NCBI RefSeq assembly: GCF_041514305.1
Contig: NZ_JBGMWH010000004.1
Span: 1-64,000, forward strand
DNA: 64,000 bases
Source: Salinarimonas chemoclinalis
GTDB taxonomy: Bacteria; Pseudomonadota; Alphaproteobacteria; Rhizobiales; Beijerinckiaceae
Reading direction: 5' to 3'
Shown here: positions 31,434 through 40,026 of the stretch, in pieces
How the letters are laid out: each line of letters starts with the position of its first letter
How positions within the stretch are numbered: position 1 is the first letter of the stretch
Notes under the pieces: model-generated
Told to the model about the DNA's origin: nothing
Databases searched by the model: none
What the model saw: the letters and a program-made list of their open reading frames with translations, nothing else
Position numbers and translations under genes: made by a program

Positions 31434-33392
31434 TCAAGCCGCAGCCCCACGCTTGTTCTGCCGATGCTCGATCAAATCGTCCACCACCGCCGGGTCCGCC
31501 AGCGTCGAGGTGTCGCCGAGCGCGCCGAACTCGTCCTCGGCGATCTTGCGCAGGATGCGGCGCATGATCTTGCCCGAGCGGGTCTTGGGCAGGCCCGGGG
31601 CGAACTGGATCTTGTCGGGGGAGGCGATCGGGCCGATCTCCTTGCGGACGTGGACGACGAGCTCCTTGCGCAGCTCCTCCGACGGCTCGATGCCCGCCAT
31701 CAACGTGACGTAGGCGTAGATGCCCTGGCCCTTGATGTCGTGCGGGTAGCCGACCACGGCCGCCTCAGACACCTTCGGGTGCGCGACGAGGGCGCTCTCG
31801 ACCTCGGCGGTGCCCATGCGATGGCCGGAGACGTTGATGACGTCGTCGACGCGGCCGGTGATCCAGTAGTAGCCGTCCTCGTCGCGGCGGCAGCCGTCGC
31901 CGGTGAAGTACTTGCCCGCGTAGGTCGAGAAGTAGGTCTGGATGAAGCGCTCGTGGTCGCCGTAGACCGTGCGCATCTGGCCCGGCCACGAGTCGGCGAT
32001 GCACAGGTTGCCCTCGCAGGCGCCGTCGAGCACCTTGCCCTCGGCGTCCACGATCTCCGGCTTCACGCCGAAGAAGGGCAGCGTCGCCGAGCCCGGCTTC
32101 TGGGCGATGGCGCCCGGCAGCGGCGTGATGAGGATGCCGCCGGTCTCCGTCTGCCACCAGGTGTCGACGATGGGGCAGCGCCCCTCGCCCACCACGCGAT
32201 GGTACCACTCCCAGGCCTCGGGGTTGATCGGCTCGCCGACCGAGCCGAGGAGGCGCAACGACGCGCGCGAGGTCTTGCGCACCGGGTCCTCGCCCGCGCC
32301 CATCAGCGAGCGGATGGCGGTGGGCGCCGTGTAGAAGATGTTGACCTCGTGCTTGTCGACCACGTCCCAGAAGCGGGAGATCGACGGGTAGGTCGGCACG
32401 CCCTCGAACATCAGCGTCGTCGCGCCGTTGGCGAGCGGGCCGTAGACGATGTAGCTGTGGCCCGTCACCCAGCCGACGTCGGCCGTGCACCAGTAGACCT
32501 CGCCCTCCTTGTAGTCGAAGACGTACTGGTGCGTCATCGAGGCGTAGACGAGATAGCCGCCGGTCGTGTGCAGCACGCCCTTCGGCTTGCCGGTGGAGCC
32601 GGAGGTGTAGAGGATGAACAGCGGGTCCTCCGCGCTCATCTCCTCGCAGGGGCACTCGGCCGTCACCATCTCCGCGGCGGCGTCGTAGTAGACGTCCCGG
32701 CCGGGGTCCATGGCGACCGCGCCGCCGGTGCGCCGAACCACGACGACGTGGTCGACGGAGTCCGGCGGCAGGCGCTCGAGCGCGGCGTCGACATTGGCCT
32801 TGAGCGGCACCTTGCGGCCGCCGCGCAGGCCCTCGTCCGCGGTGATCACGCAGCGCGACGCACAATCCTCGATGCGCCCGGCGAGCGCGTCCGGCGAGAA
32901 GCCGCCGAAGACGATCGAGTGGATGGCGCCGAGCCGCGCGCAGGCCAGCATGGCGTAGGCGGCCTCGGGGATCATCGGCAGGTAGAGCGTGACGCGGTCG
33001 CCCTTGCCGACGTTGCGGTTGCGCAGGACGTTGGCCCAGCGCGACACGTGCTCGTGCAGCTCGCGATAGGTGATGCGCTTCGACTCGCCCGGGTCGTCGC
33101 CCTCCCAGATGATGGCGACCTGGTCGCCGCGGGTCCCGAGATGGCGGTCGACGCAATTGTAGGCGACGTTGGTGGTCCCGTCCTCGAACCACGCGATCGA
33201 GACGTCGCCGGGGCCGAACGTGGTGTTCTTCACCTTGGTGAAGGGGCGGAACCAATCGATGCGCTTTCCGTGCTCCGCCCAGAAGGCGTCGGGGTCGGCG
33301 AGGCTCGCCTCGTACATCTCGCGATACTTCGCGGCGTCGACATGGGCGCGCTCGGCCCAATCCCGCGAGACGTCGTAGATCTTCTCAGCCAT
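31434..33392 (-). CDS. acs: Acetyl-CoA synthetase
   Basis: This 652-aa AMP-forming enzyme makes acetyl-CoA from acetate, ATP and CoA and has exactly the length of E. coli Acs. The ATP-binding signature YTSGSTGKPKGV, the WWQTETGGILITPLPG motif and the GRVDDVINVSGHRMGTAEVE hinge are present. The regulatory lysine, target of reversible acetylation, is Lys608 in PKTRSGKIMRR. GGGGAGGACACGC precedes the ATG at 33392. The gene is monocistronic by position. A 257-base gap separates it from the divergent membrane protein gene, and I could not assign a promoter in it with confidence. Confidence 0.97.
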   Translation of the reverse strand: MAEKIYDVSRDWAERAHVDAAKYREMYEASLADPDAFWAEHGKRIDWFRPFTKVKNTTFGPGDVSIAWFEDGTTNVAYNCVDRHLGTRGDQVAIIWEGDDPGESKRITYRELHEHVSRWANVLRNRNVGKGDRVTLYLPMIPEAAYAMLACARLGAIHSIVFGGFSPDALAGRIEDCASRCVITADEGLRGGRKVPLKANVDAALERLPPDSVDHVVVVRRTGGAVAMDPGRDVYYDAAAEMVTAECPCEEMSAEDPLFILYTSGSTGKPKGVLHTTGGYLVYASMTHQYVFDYKEGEVYWCTADVGWVTGHSYIVYGPLANGATTLMFEGVPTYPSISRFWDVVDKHEVNIFYTAPTAIRSLMGAGEDPVRKTSRASLRLLGSVGEPINPEAWEWYHRVVGEGRCPIVDTWWQTETGGILITPLPGAIAQKPGSATLPFFGVKPEIVDAEGKVLDGACEGNLCIADSWPGQMRTVYGDHERFIQTYFSTYAGKYFTGDGCRRDEDGYYWITGRVDDVINVSGHRMGTAEVESALVAHPKVSEAAVVGYPHDIKGQGIYAYVTLMAGIEPSEELRKELVVHVRKEIGPIASPDKIQFAPGLPKTRSGKIMRRILRKIAEDEFGALGDTSTLADPAVVDDLIEHRQNKRGAAA

Positions 33393-33649
33393 GCGTGTCC
33401 TCCCCGCGATACGTGCCCGACGTGCGCCGCGCGGGGCGATCGTCGGGCTTTTGTTGCGTGGCACGTTACTGGAGGCGGTGGCCGCGCCGCAAGCTAGGGG
33501 GATATCGCACTTTCGTGGGGCGGGCGCCCCGGCGCACCCCCGCCTCCTGGACGAAATGCCGCGCTGCGCGGGGGAGACCGCCGGGCCTTCGGCGGCGTAA
33601 GCGTGGCTGGCACGAACGGCGTGCGTCCGAGCGCGGGAGTCGAAGCATC

Positions 33650-34027
33650 ATGGAGCATGGCACCCTCGGGGGTCCGCGGAAGCCGGCGCGCGCGTGGCCG
33701 ATCGAGCCGGGCTCGAGCGTCGAGTCGCAGCTCGCCATGGTGGCGTTCACGCCGATCCTGGCTCTGTGGCCGCTCGTGTCGACCCTGCCGCTGTTCGGTC
33801 TCCTCGCGGGACCCGAGACGATCGGCTGGGGGGTGATGCACCTCTTCCTGCTCGCGACCGGCTTCTGGGGCGTGTTCGGCGGCTGGCTCACGCTGCGCTT
33901 CATCACGCCGGCGACCGTCCCGGCGCAGCCGTTGCGGTTGCCCGCCGGACGGCGCCGGATCGTCCTCGGCGCCTACGCGACCGCATGGACCCTCGTCGCC
34001 ATGGGAGTGGCGATCCTCGGATCGTGA
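33650..34027 (+). CDS. Hypothetical membrane protein with three predicted helices
   Basis: I do not recognise this 125-aa protein. It has a hydrophilic N-terminus and three hydrophobic segments at roughly 30-55, 58-82 and 100-124 (for example ILALWPLVSTLPLFGLLAGP), ending with the third helix. The ATG at 33650 has GGGAG about 12 nt upstream. It lies about 100 nt before a DUF2946-like gene and a PCu(A)C copper chaperone gene on the same strand, so a role linked to metal handling is possible but unsupported by any motif. Confidence 0.6.
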   Translation: MEHGTLGGPRKPARAWPIEPGSSVESQLAMVAFTPILALWPLVSTLPLFGLLAGPETIGWGVMHLFLLATGFWGVFGGWLTLRFITPATVPAQPLRLPAGRRRIVLGAYATAWTLVAMGVAILGS

Positions 34028-34125
34028 CACCGGGGCCGACGATCCTCGCGTCGCGATCGCCCCGGCCGCCCGGCCGTCGCCGAACGCGCTTGCGCGCAGC
34101 GGAGCGTGCGCGTAGAGCCTCGCGC

Positions 34126-34500
34126 ATGAGGACGCTCTCGCGACTGGCCCGACTCGTGCGCACGACGATCGCCGTCGTGGCGCTCTACGGGCTCGTGCTC
34201 GCGAGCCTGCTCGGCGGCCTGTCCGGCGCCCTCGCCCTCTCGGCGGGCGCGACCGGGACGGGGGAAACCGTCTGGTGCCCGGTCGACGGCTCGATGCCTG
34301 CGGATGCGCCGGCGGACACCTGCCGGCTCGCCTGCCGCCTCGGCACGGGTCCCTCCGGCCCGGTCCTCGCGCCGTCGGCGACCGCGTCGCCGCCGGTGCG
34401 CCTCGCCGAGCCCCTCGCCCCGACCGCCCTGCGCACCGAAGCCCCGCGCCCGCGCGCGGCCACCTCCTCCCTCGGCGCCCGCGCGCCGCCCGTCTCCTGA
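34126..34500 (+). CDS. DUF2946-like small exported protein
   Basis: This 124-aa protein has an N-terminal membrane or signal segment (about 10-40), two Cys-containing segments (TVWCPVDG and DTCRLACRLG) and a Pro/Ala-rich tail ending SLGARAPPVS. The architecture, size, and ARAPP tail resemble DUF2946 proteins, which sit next to copper genes. The next gene, 70 nt downstream, encodes a PCu(A)C copper chaperone, which supports the call. The cysteines could bind copper, but this is inference. The ATG at 34126 is chosen because it begins the hydrophobic leader. Confidence 0.6.
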   Translation: MRTLSRLARLVRTTIAVVALYGLVLASLLGGLSGALALSAGATGTGETVWCPVDGSMPADAPADTCRLACRLGTGPSGPVLAPSATASPPVRLAEPLAPTALRTEAPRPRAATSSLGARAPPVS

Positions 34501-34570
34501 TCGCGCCCTCGACCAACGACGTCCTTTCCCACGCGATCCGGATCACGTCGATCCGATGGAGACCACGCCC

Positions 34571-35074
34571 ATGCTCACGACCCTCACCCGCGCCGCGCTC
34601 GCGGCCGCCCTCGCGCTCGGCCTCGCCGGCGCCCCCCTCCTCCCCGCCGCGGCGGCCGAGACTTTCGAAGCCGGCGACATCCGGATCGAGGGACCCTGGT
34701 CGCGCGCGACGCCCGGCGCCGCGCCGGTCGCCGGCGGCTACCTCACCATCGTCAACACCGGCTCCGAGCCCGACCGGCTCGTCGGCGGTTCCGCGGAGAT
34801 CTCGGAGCGCTTCGAGGTCCACTCCATGGAGACCGTGGACGGCGTTGCGCGCATGGCGCCGGTCGAGGGCGGGCTCGAGATCCCGGCGGGCGAGAGCGTG
34901 GCCCTCGCGCCCGGCGGTTACCACGTGATGTTCATGGGCCTGAAGCGGCCCCTCGCCGAGGGCGAGAGCTTCGCGGGCACGCTCGTGTTCGAGCGCGCCG
35001 GCGAGGTGCCGATCACCTACTCCGTGGGGGCCATGGGCTCGCGCATGCGACCCATGGGCCACGGCGCCCACTGA
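34571..35074 (+). CDS. Periplasmic copper chaperone PCu(A)C
   Basis: This 167-aa protein has a signal peptide (cleaved near AAA-ETF, about residue 30) and a PCu(A)C domain. The copper ligands of the H-x-M...M...H-x-M pattern are visible in FEVHSMETVDGVARM and GGYHVMFMGL. A second His/Met cluster at the C-terminus (MRPMGHGAH) may bind extra copper. Such proteins deliver Cu(I) to the CuA site of cytochrome oxidase. The ATG at 34571 has GGAGACC at 7-13 nt; an in-frame ATG 15 nt upstream is possible. The preceding DUF2946-like gene suggests a small copper operon. Confidence 0.92.
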   Translation: MLTTLTRAALAAALALGLAGAPLLPAAAAETFEAGDIRIEGPWSRATPGAAPVAGGYLTIVNTGSEPDRLVGGSAEISERFEVHSMETVDGVARMAPVEGGLEIPAGESVALAPGGYHVMFMGLKRPLAEGESFAGTLVFERAGEVPITYSVGAMGSRMRPMGHGAH

Positions 35075-35102
35075 GCCGCGACCGAAGCGGCCGGGCCGCG
35101 CC

Positions 35103-35633
35103 TCAGCCCACCACGAAGCGGGTGCGCGGCCCGATCCGGGCGAGGAGCCTCCGCAGGGCGCGCGGCTCCAGGGCGATGCAGCCCTCCGTCGGCTGGAAGC
35201 CGGGCCTCGCCACGTGCAGGAAGATCGCGCTGCCGCGTCCCTTCCGGATCGGCGCGCGGTTGGCCGAGAGGTCGACGACGAGGTCGTAGAGCCGGTCCTC
35301 GCGGCGCATCCGCTCGGCGCTGGCCGGGTAGGGCAGCAGCACCGGGCGATTGTAGTTGCGGTCGCCGGGGGCGTCGCACCAGCCGTCGGCCGCGCGAATC
35401 GCCGCGAGCGGCAGCGGCGTCTCCGGCCGCCGCCCGCGATCGGCGCGGAAGAAGGCGCCGAGCGGGCGCACCGTGCCCGCGGGCGTCGCGCCGTCGCCCT
35501 CGCGCTTGTCGCGGCGGATGCCCGCGCGGCCGAGGGCGCAGGGCAGGACGAGGCCGCCGGCATGCAGCCGGCCGCGGTGGCGCGCGCCGACGGCGCGGTG
35601 CACGGCGATGCGCGAGAGCGTCTGCGATGTCAT
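35103..35633 (-). CDS. YkuD-fold L,D-transpeptidase family protein, no signal peptide
   Basis: This 176-aa protein has the shortened YkuD domain of the COG3786-like group. The typical segments are RDKREGDGATPAGTVRPLGA, AIFLHVARPG and the active-site strand PTEGCIALEP with the nucleophile cysteine. It has no signal peptide, unlike the two other YkuD proteins of the window. GAAGGAGGGGG precedes the ATG at 35633. The gene is convergent with the copper chaperone gene and divergent from the response regulator. The substrate may be peptidoglycan, but a cytoplasmic location would be odd and unexplained. Confidence 0.85.
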   Translation of the reverse strand: MTSQTLSRIAVHRAVGARHRGRLHAGGLVLPCALGRAGIRRDKREGDGATPAGTVRPLGAFFRADRGRRPETPLPLAAIRAADGWCDAPGDRNYNRPVLLPYPASAERMRREDRLYDLVVDLSANRAPIRKGRGSAIFLHVARPGFQPTEGCIALEPRALRRLLARIGPRTRFVVG

Positions 35634-35785
35634 GTCCCCCTCCTTCGCCGGCGCCCGGCCCGGCGCTCGGCTGGGCATTCGCCTGGGCATAACCGCTCAT
35701 GAACCCCTCGCCGCCGCTTGTTGCCGACATGCGACGGTTTAGTCTACAGCCGTGAGCGACACGGCTCCGTGGTCGAGGACTTCCC

Positions 35786-36472
35786 ATGTCGAACGCCAAC
35801 CGCATCCTCGTCGTCGACGACGACCAGGACCTGCGCGACACGCTCGCCGAGCAGCTCGCCCTCTACGACGAGTTCGTCGTCACCACCGCCGAGACGGCGG
35901 GGGAGGCGATGAAGGCCGTGCAGGCGGACCGCATCGACCTCGTCATCATGGACGTCGGCCTGCCGGACATGGACGGGCGCGAGGGCGTCAAGCTGATGCG
36001 CAAGCACGGCTTCCGCTCGCCGGTGATCATGCTCACCGGCCAGGGCTCGGACGCCGACACGGTGCTGGGCCTCGAGGCCGGGGCGAACGACTACGTGGTC
36101 AAGCCCTTCAAGTTCGCCGTGCTGCTCGCCCGCATCCGCGCGCAGCTGCGGCAATACGCGGCCTCCGAGGACGCGATCTTCCAGATCGGACCCTATTCCT
36201 TCCGCCCCGGCGCCAAGCTGCTCGTCTCCGACAAGGGCTCCAAGCTCAAGCTCACCGAGAAGGAGACCGCGATCCTGCGCTTCCTCTTCCGCGCGGGGCA
36301 GAAGGTGGTCTCCCGCGACACGCTGCTCGCCGAGGTGTGGGGCTACAATTCCAACGTCACCACCCACACGCTCGAGACGCACATCTACCGCCTGCGCCAG
36401 AAGATCGAGCCGAACCCGTCTTCGGCGCGCTTCCTCGTCACCGAGGGCGGCGGCTACAAGCTCGTCCCCTGA
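35786..36472 (+). CDS. OmpR/PhoB family response regulator
   Basis: This 228-aa protein has a receiver domain (residues 5-120) and a winged-helix DNA-binding domain (130-228). The acidic pocket is DDD at 11-13, the phosphoacceptor is Asp56 in VIMDVGLPD, and the switch residues are in MLTGQ and VVKPF. The DNA-binding part has KLTEKETAILRFLFRAGQKV and ends EGGGYKLVP, typical of the OmpR class. No histidine kinase gene is adjacent. The next gene, 16 nt downstream, encodes a stand-alone cyclic-nucleotide-binding domain and is likely co-transcribed. Confidence 0.94.
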   Translation: MSNANRILVVDDDQDLRDTLAEQLALYDEFVVTTAETAGEAMKAVQADRIDLVIMDVGLPDMDGREGVKLMRKHGFRSPVIMLTGQGSDADTVLGLEAGANDYVVKPFKFAVLLARIRAQLRQYAASEDAIFQIGPYSFRPGAKLLVSDKGSKLKLTEKETAILRFLFRAGQKVVSRDTLLAEVWGYNSNVTTHTLETHIYRLRQKIEPNPSSARFLVTEGGGYKLVP

Positions 36473-36488
36473 TCCCGCCCGAGGCGCG

Positions 36489-36932
36489 ATGTCCCTCGAC
36501 GACGATATCGCGCTCCTCGCGCGCGCTCCCCTGATCGGCCTGATCGATCGCGACGGCCTGCGCCTGCTCGCCTTCGCCGCCGACAAGCGGCGCCTGCGCC
36601 AGGGCGAGGCGCTGTTTCGCAAGGGCGACCGGGCGGATTGCGGCTTCGTCGTCGCCGAGGGCGCGATCGGGCTCGACGTCGAGGGCGGCAAGCCCGTCAC
36701 CGTCGCTCGGCCGGGGGACCTGATCGGCGCCGCCGCGCTCTTCGCCGAGACCCGCCGCCCGGCGACCGCCACCGCCCGCGAGGAGGCGAGCGTGATCCGC
36801 CTCACCCGCCCGCTGATGCGCCGCGTGCTCGAGGAATACCCCCGCGCGGCGGCCGGCATGCACGCGATCCTCGCCGCCGAGCTGGAGGCGCTGACGCGCG
36901 ACCTGATGCGGGTCGGGGCGCGGATGGGGTGA
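36489..36932 (+). CDS. Stand-alone cyclic nucleotide-binding domain protein
   Basis: This 147-aa protein is a single cNMP-binding (Crp-type) beta-roll: LRQGEALFRKGDRADCGFVV, then RPGDLIGAAALFAETRRPAT, which corresponds to the phosphate-binding cassette. There is no DNA-binding domain after it, unlike Crp and Fnr. The cassette has the RPAT arginine but is not a perfect match to cAMP-binding members, so the ligand is open. It begins 16 nt after the response regulator gene, suggesting that the two belong to one signalling unit. Confidence 0.87.
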   Translation: MSLDDDIALLARAPLIGLIDRDGLRLLAFAADKRRLRQGEALFRKGDRADCGFVVAEGAIGLDVEGGKPVTVARPGDLIGAAALFAETRRPATATAREEASVIRLTRPLMRRVLEEYPRAAAGMHAILAAELEALTRDLMRVGARMG

Positions 36933-36943
36933 ACGGGGCGACA

Positions 36944-36963
36944 GGTTGACCATGTGGTTGACC
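36944..36963. repeat. Direct repeats GGTTGACC upstream of the Phd-VapC operon
   Basis: Two identical 8-base units (36944-36951 and 36956-36963) are spaced 12 bp start to start, close to one helical turn. The second one contains the predicted -35 element of the toxin-antitoxin promoter, so they are candidate antitoxin-binding sites. Confidence 0.6.
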
Positions 36964-36986
36964 AACACGGCGGTCACATGCATATT
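36958..36986 (+). promoter_or_regulatory. Promoter of the Phd-VapC operon
   Basis: TTGACC (36958-36963) is followed by 17 bases and CATATT (36981-36986). Transcription would begin near 36993, about 22 nt before the antitoxin ATG and after the stop of the upstream gene. This gives the operon an independent, repressible promoter. Confidence 0.55.
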
Positions 36987-37014
36987 CCAGACCTCGAAGC
37001 CGAGGAGGTCCACG

Positions 37015-37263
37015 ATGTCGGAAACGGTCAAGGTTGCAGACGCCAAGACCCGCTTGTCGCAGCTCCTGGCACGCGTGGAAGCCGGCGACGACTTCGTCAT
37101 CGCGCGGGGCGATCGGCCGATCGCCCGCCTCATCCCGATCGATGATCGGGCACGGCGCGTCGCCGCCATCGAGGACCTGTTTGCCTTTCGAAATGGTCCG
37201 GGGGTGAAACCCGTCAGCGCCGATGAAGTCGCCGCGTGGAAGCACGAAGGGCATCGATACTGA
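37015..37263 (+). CDS. Phd/YefM-type antitoxin
   Basis: This 82-aa protein has the Phd/YefM fold: VKVADAKTRLSQLLARVEAG followed by DFVIARGDRPIARLIPID, which is the DNA-binding N-terminal half, and a flexible C-terminal tail that would wrap the toxin. GGAGG lies at 8-12 nt from the ATG at 37015. Its stop overlaps the toxin start by one base (TGATG). The antitoxin should neutralise the PIN-domain toxin encoded next and repress the shared promoter. Local GC is lower than in neighbouring housekeeping genes. Confidence 0.92.
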   Translation: MSETVKVADAKTRLSQLLARVEAGDDFVIARGDRPIARLIPIDDRARRVAAIEDLFAFRNGPGVKPVSADEVAAWKHEGHRY

Positions 37264-37664
37264 TGCCTTTCGTGATGGATGCATCGATCGCCCTGGCATG
37301 GCTCCTGCCGGACGAGACCGACGAAGCGGTCGATGCCCTTGCGTCTTCCCTGGTGGACACCAGGGCGCTCGTACCAGACCTCTTCATGCACGAGGTCCGC
37401 AATGCGATACTGGTCGCACATCGCCGGGGGCGAATCGAGCGGGACCGGCTCGTCTTGTCCATGACCAAGATCGAAAGGCTACCAGTCGCGCTCGCAGAGC
37501 CGCTGACGACGAGCGAGGTGCTCGACTACGCGCTGATGCACAATCTTTCGGCGTACGATGCGACCTACATTGCACTCGCCTGCCGTGAGCGCCTACCGCT
37601 GGCCACGAGGGACCGAGCCCTGCAGCGTGCGGCGATGCTGGAGAACGTGCCGATCCTCCCGTGA
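37263..37664 (+). CDS. vapC: VapC-type PIN-domain toxin
   Basis: This 133-aa ribonuclease toxin of the PIN family has the four acidic positions that bind the metal: Asp6 (FVMDAS), Glu44 (DLFMHEVRNA), Asp99 (SAYDATYIALA) and Asp117 (ATRDRAL). VapC enzymes cleave specific tRNAs or rRNA when freed from the antitoxin. The ATG at 37263 overlaps the antitoxin stop by one base. All active-site residues are intact, so the toxin is likely functional. In 37441-37500, 37 of 60 bases are G or C, lower than in most neighbours, which fits horizontal acquisition. It stops 6 nt from the convergent chemoreceptor gene. Confidence 0.93.
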   Translation: MPFVMDASIALAWLLPDETDEAVDALASSLVDTRALVPDLFMHEVRNAILVAHRRGRIERDRLVLSMTKIERLPVALAEPLTTSEVLDYALMHNLSAYDATYIALACRERLPLATRDRALQRAAMLENVPILP

Positions 37665-37670
37665 TCGCCC

Positions 37671-39500
37671 TCACGCCGCCCTGAGTTTGTCCAGGAACGC
37701 CGCCATCTCCCGGCGCAGCATCTCGGCCTGGGTGGTGAGCGCGCCCGACGCGGTGCGCAGCTCGCCGGCCTTGTCGGTCGTCTGCGCCGCGGCGTCGGTG
37801 ACCTCGGAGACGTTGCCGGCGATGCCGGCGGCGCCCTCGGCCGCCTGCGCCACGGAGCGGGCGATCTCGGCGGTGGCGGCGCGCTGCTGCTCGACCGTGG
37901 CGGCGACCTGGGTCGAGATCCCGCTGATCTCGCGGATCGTGCGGCTGATGCCGTCGATGGCGCCAACGACCTCGCCGGCCGCGCCCTGCACGGCGCCGAT
38001 CTGGCCGGTGATCTCCTCGGTGGCCTTGGCGGTCTGGGCGGCCAGGGTCTTCACCTCCGCGGCGACGACGGCGAAGCCCTTGCCGGCCTCTCCCGCCCGC
38101 GCCGCCTCGATCGTGGCGTTGAGCGCGAGCAGGTTGGTCTGCGCCGCGATCGCGTCGATGAGCTCGACCACGTCGCCGATGCGCGCCGTCGCCTCGCCGA
38201 GCGCGCGGACCTTGTCGCCCACCGCGGACGCCTCGGACACCGCCGAGCCGGCGATCTCGGACGCCTGCGAGACGCGCCCGCCGATCTCGGAGATCGACAG
38301 GCTCAGCTCCTCGCTGGCGGAGGCGACCGTCTGCACGTCGGCGCTGGCGCGCACGGAGGCGTCGCCGGCCTCGCGGCCGCGCTCGGTGGTGGTGGCGGCG
38401 AGGGCGACGAGGCCGCCCGCGGAGCCTTCGATCTGCGCGGCGGCGCTCGACAGGGCCTGCACGACGCCGGCGACGGAGGCGTCGAGCGCGTCGGCCATCG
38501 CCATCATCTCCCGGCGACGGGCCTCCGCCGCCTCCCGGGCGCGGACGTCGTCGGCGTTGCGGCGCTCCTCCTCCTCCGCCGCCCGCGCCCGCATGGCCGC
38601 TTCGGCGGCGTCGGTTTCGGCGCGGGCGATACGGCGCATCAGGCGGAAGACGAGGGCGATCGTGCCGAGCCCGACGAGCGCGACCGCGGCGACGAGAACG
38701 GCGAGCGAGAAGGTGCGGGTCTCGGCCATGGTGGCGGCGGAGCGCGCCACGTCCCAGCGCACCGCGACGTCGAAGGCGGGCGCGCCCTCCGCATCGAGGA
38801 TCGGCAGGGTGGCGGAGGCCGGGACCGCGCCCTCCGGCAGGGCGTATCCGTCGAGGTCGGCGAGCGTGCGGCCGCCGCCGGCGGCGAGGAAGGCGAGCTC
38901 GAGGCCGAGCCGCGCGTCCGCCTCGCGCAGGGCGTGGAGCGGATCGGCGTGGACGGCGAGGTAGCCCACGACCCGCAGCCCGCCCACGGGCACGACGATG
39001 CCGAGCCGCGGCGCGCCGTCGGCGGACCACTCGACCCGCAGCGTCTCGAGCGCGGCCGCGCCGGAGCGACCGGCGAGCCGGGCGGGCAGATCGGCCGGCG
39101 AGACCACGCCCGGCATCGCCGCGTGCTCCGCGATCGGCGTGCCGTCCGGCCGGTAGAGCGCGAGCCCGGTGACCGCCACGGCGCCGGACGTCACCGCCTC
39201 GCGGCGCAGCATCTCCGGCAGGACGTCGGCGGCCGCCGCGGCGTCGGAGGCGCCCGCGGCGTCGCGCAGTTCGGCGACCTGCGCGATCTGGCCGGCGAGC
39301 ACCGTCACCTTCTGCGCGTACTCGCCCCAGGCGACGTCGGAGACGTAGCCGTTGAGCATCGAGCCGAGCTGGCTCGCCGTCGCCTCGTGGACGGCCCCCT
39401 CGTAGCGCGAAGTGACGAGGGACATGACGCCGATCGCCGCGATGCAGTTCAGCACGGCCGACGCGACGAGGATGGCGAGAAGCTTCTTGTGCTCGGTCAT
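37671..39500 (-). CDS. Methyl-accepting chemotaxis protein with large periplasmic domain
   Basis: This 609-aa chemoreceptor has a first membrane helix at about 7-28, a periplasmic sensor domain of about 235 residues, a second helix at about 268-290, and a cytoplasmic coiled coil. The signalling tip AAQTNLLALNATIEAARAGE and its flanks are perfectly conserved. I could not place the sensor domain in a family by eye, although CHASE4-like (YVSDVAWGEYAQ) features are visible. No clear HAMP is seen. The ATG at 39500 has no strong ribosome-binding site but begins the membrane helix. It is unlike the Cache receptor at 374-2098, so the ligands should differ. Confidence 0.93.
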   Translation of the reverse strand: MTEHKKLLAILVASAVLNCIAAIGVMSLVTSRYEGAVHEATASQLGSMLNGYVSDVAWGEYAQKVTVLAGQIAQVAELRDAAGASDAAAAADVLPEMLRREAVTSGAVAVTGLALYRPDGTPIAEHAAMPGVVSPADLPARLAGRSGAAALETLRVEWSADGAPRLGIVVPVGGLRVVGYLAVHADPLHALREADARLGLELAFLAAGGGRTLADLDGYALPEGAVPASATLPILDAEGAPAFDVAVRWDVARSAATMAETRTFSLAVLVAAVALVGLGTIALVFRLMRRIARAETDAAEAAMRARAAEEEERRNADDVRAREAAEARRREMMAMADALDASVAGVVQALSSAAAQIEGSAGGLVALAATTTERGREAGDASVRASADVQTVASASEELSLSISEIGGRVSQASEIAGSAVSEASAVGDKVRALGEATARIGDVVELIDAIAAQTNLLALNATIEAARAGEAGKGFAVVAAEVKTLAAQTAKATEEITGQIGAVQGAAGEVVGAIDGISRTIREISGISTQVAATVEQQRAATAEIARSVAQAAEGAAGIAGNVSEVTDAAAQTTDKAGELRTASGALTTQAEMLRREMAAFLDKLRAA

Positions 39501-39600
39501 GATGGCTCGGGTCCGGGGCTTTGTGGCGGGCTCGGTCGCTCGCGGTCGATGTGCGCCGCGCCCCGGCGCCCTTCCCGCGCCGGGGCGATGCCGCTGCGGG

Positions 39601-40026
39601 TCAGTTCGAGGCGAGGGGCAGGCCGCGCTCCTTCCACTCCTCCATGCCGAGCGCGTAGTAGTAGACGTCCGAGTAGCCGTAGCCGACCGCCTTGATCACG
39701 GCGTTGGCGGCGCGGCCGCAGGAGAGACCGTTGCAGTAGAACAGCACCGGGTCGTCCTTCGCGGCGTGGGCGAAGATGTCCGCCTCCGAGGCGATGTCGG
39801 TGTCGATCAGGCGAACCGCGCCCTCGATGTGGCCGGCGTCGTAGTCGCCCTGGCTGCGGTTGTCGAGGATGACGAGGCTCGGCGTGGAGGTGATGAGCTC
39901 GATGACGCCGTCGGCGTCCACGGTGGTGGCGCCCTCGATCTCCAGCGGGGCGAGATCGGCCTGGGCGGACGTGGCGAGGCCGGCGGCGAGCAGGATGCCG
40001 GCGGCGAAGGTGGCGAGCTTGCGCAT
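39601..40026 (-). CDS. Exported rhodanese-like protein
   Basis: This 141-aa protein has a signal peptide (residues 1-23, ending AQA) and a single rhodanese domain. The segments LVILDNRSQGDYDAGHIEGA and the active loop FYCNGLSCGRA are clear, and the likely persulfide-forming cysteine is Cys98. Cys103 could form a disulfide with it, as in some periplasmic rhodanese relatives. The ATG at 40026 has AGGAGG nine bases upstream. The gene is alone between the chemoreceptor and GNAT genes, and its function in the periplasm is not known. Confidence 0.92.
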   Translation of the reverse strand: MRKLATFAAGILLAAGLATSAQADLAPLEIEGATTVDADGVIELITSTPSLVILDNRSQGDYDAGHIEGAVRLIDTDIASEADIFAHAAKDDPVLFYCNGLSCGRAANAVIKAVGYGYSDVYYYALGMEEWKERGLPLASN

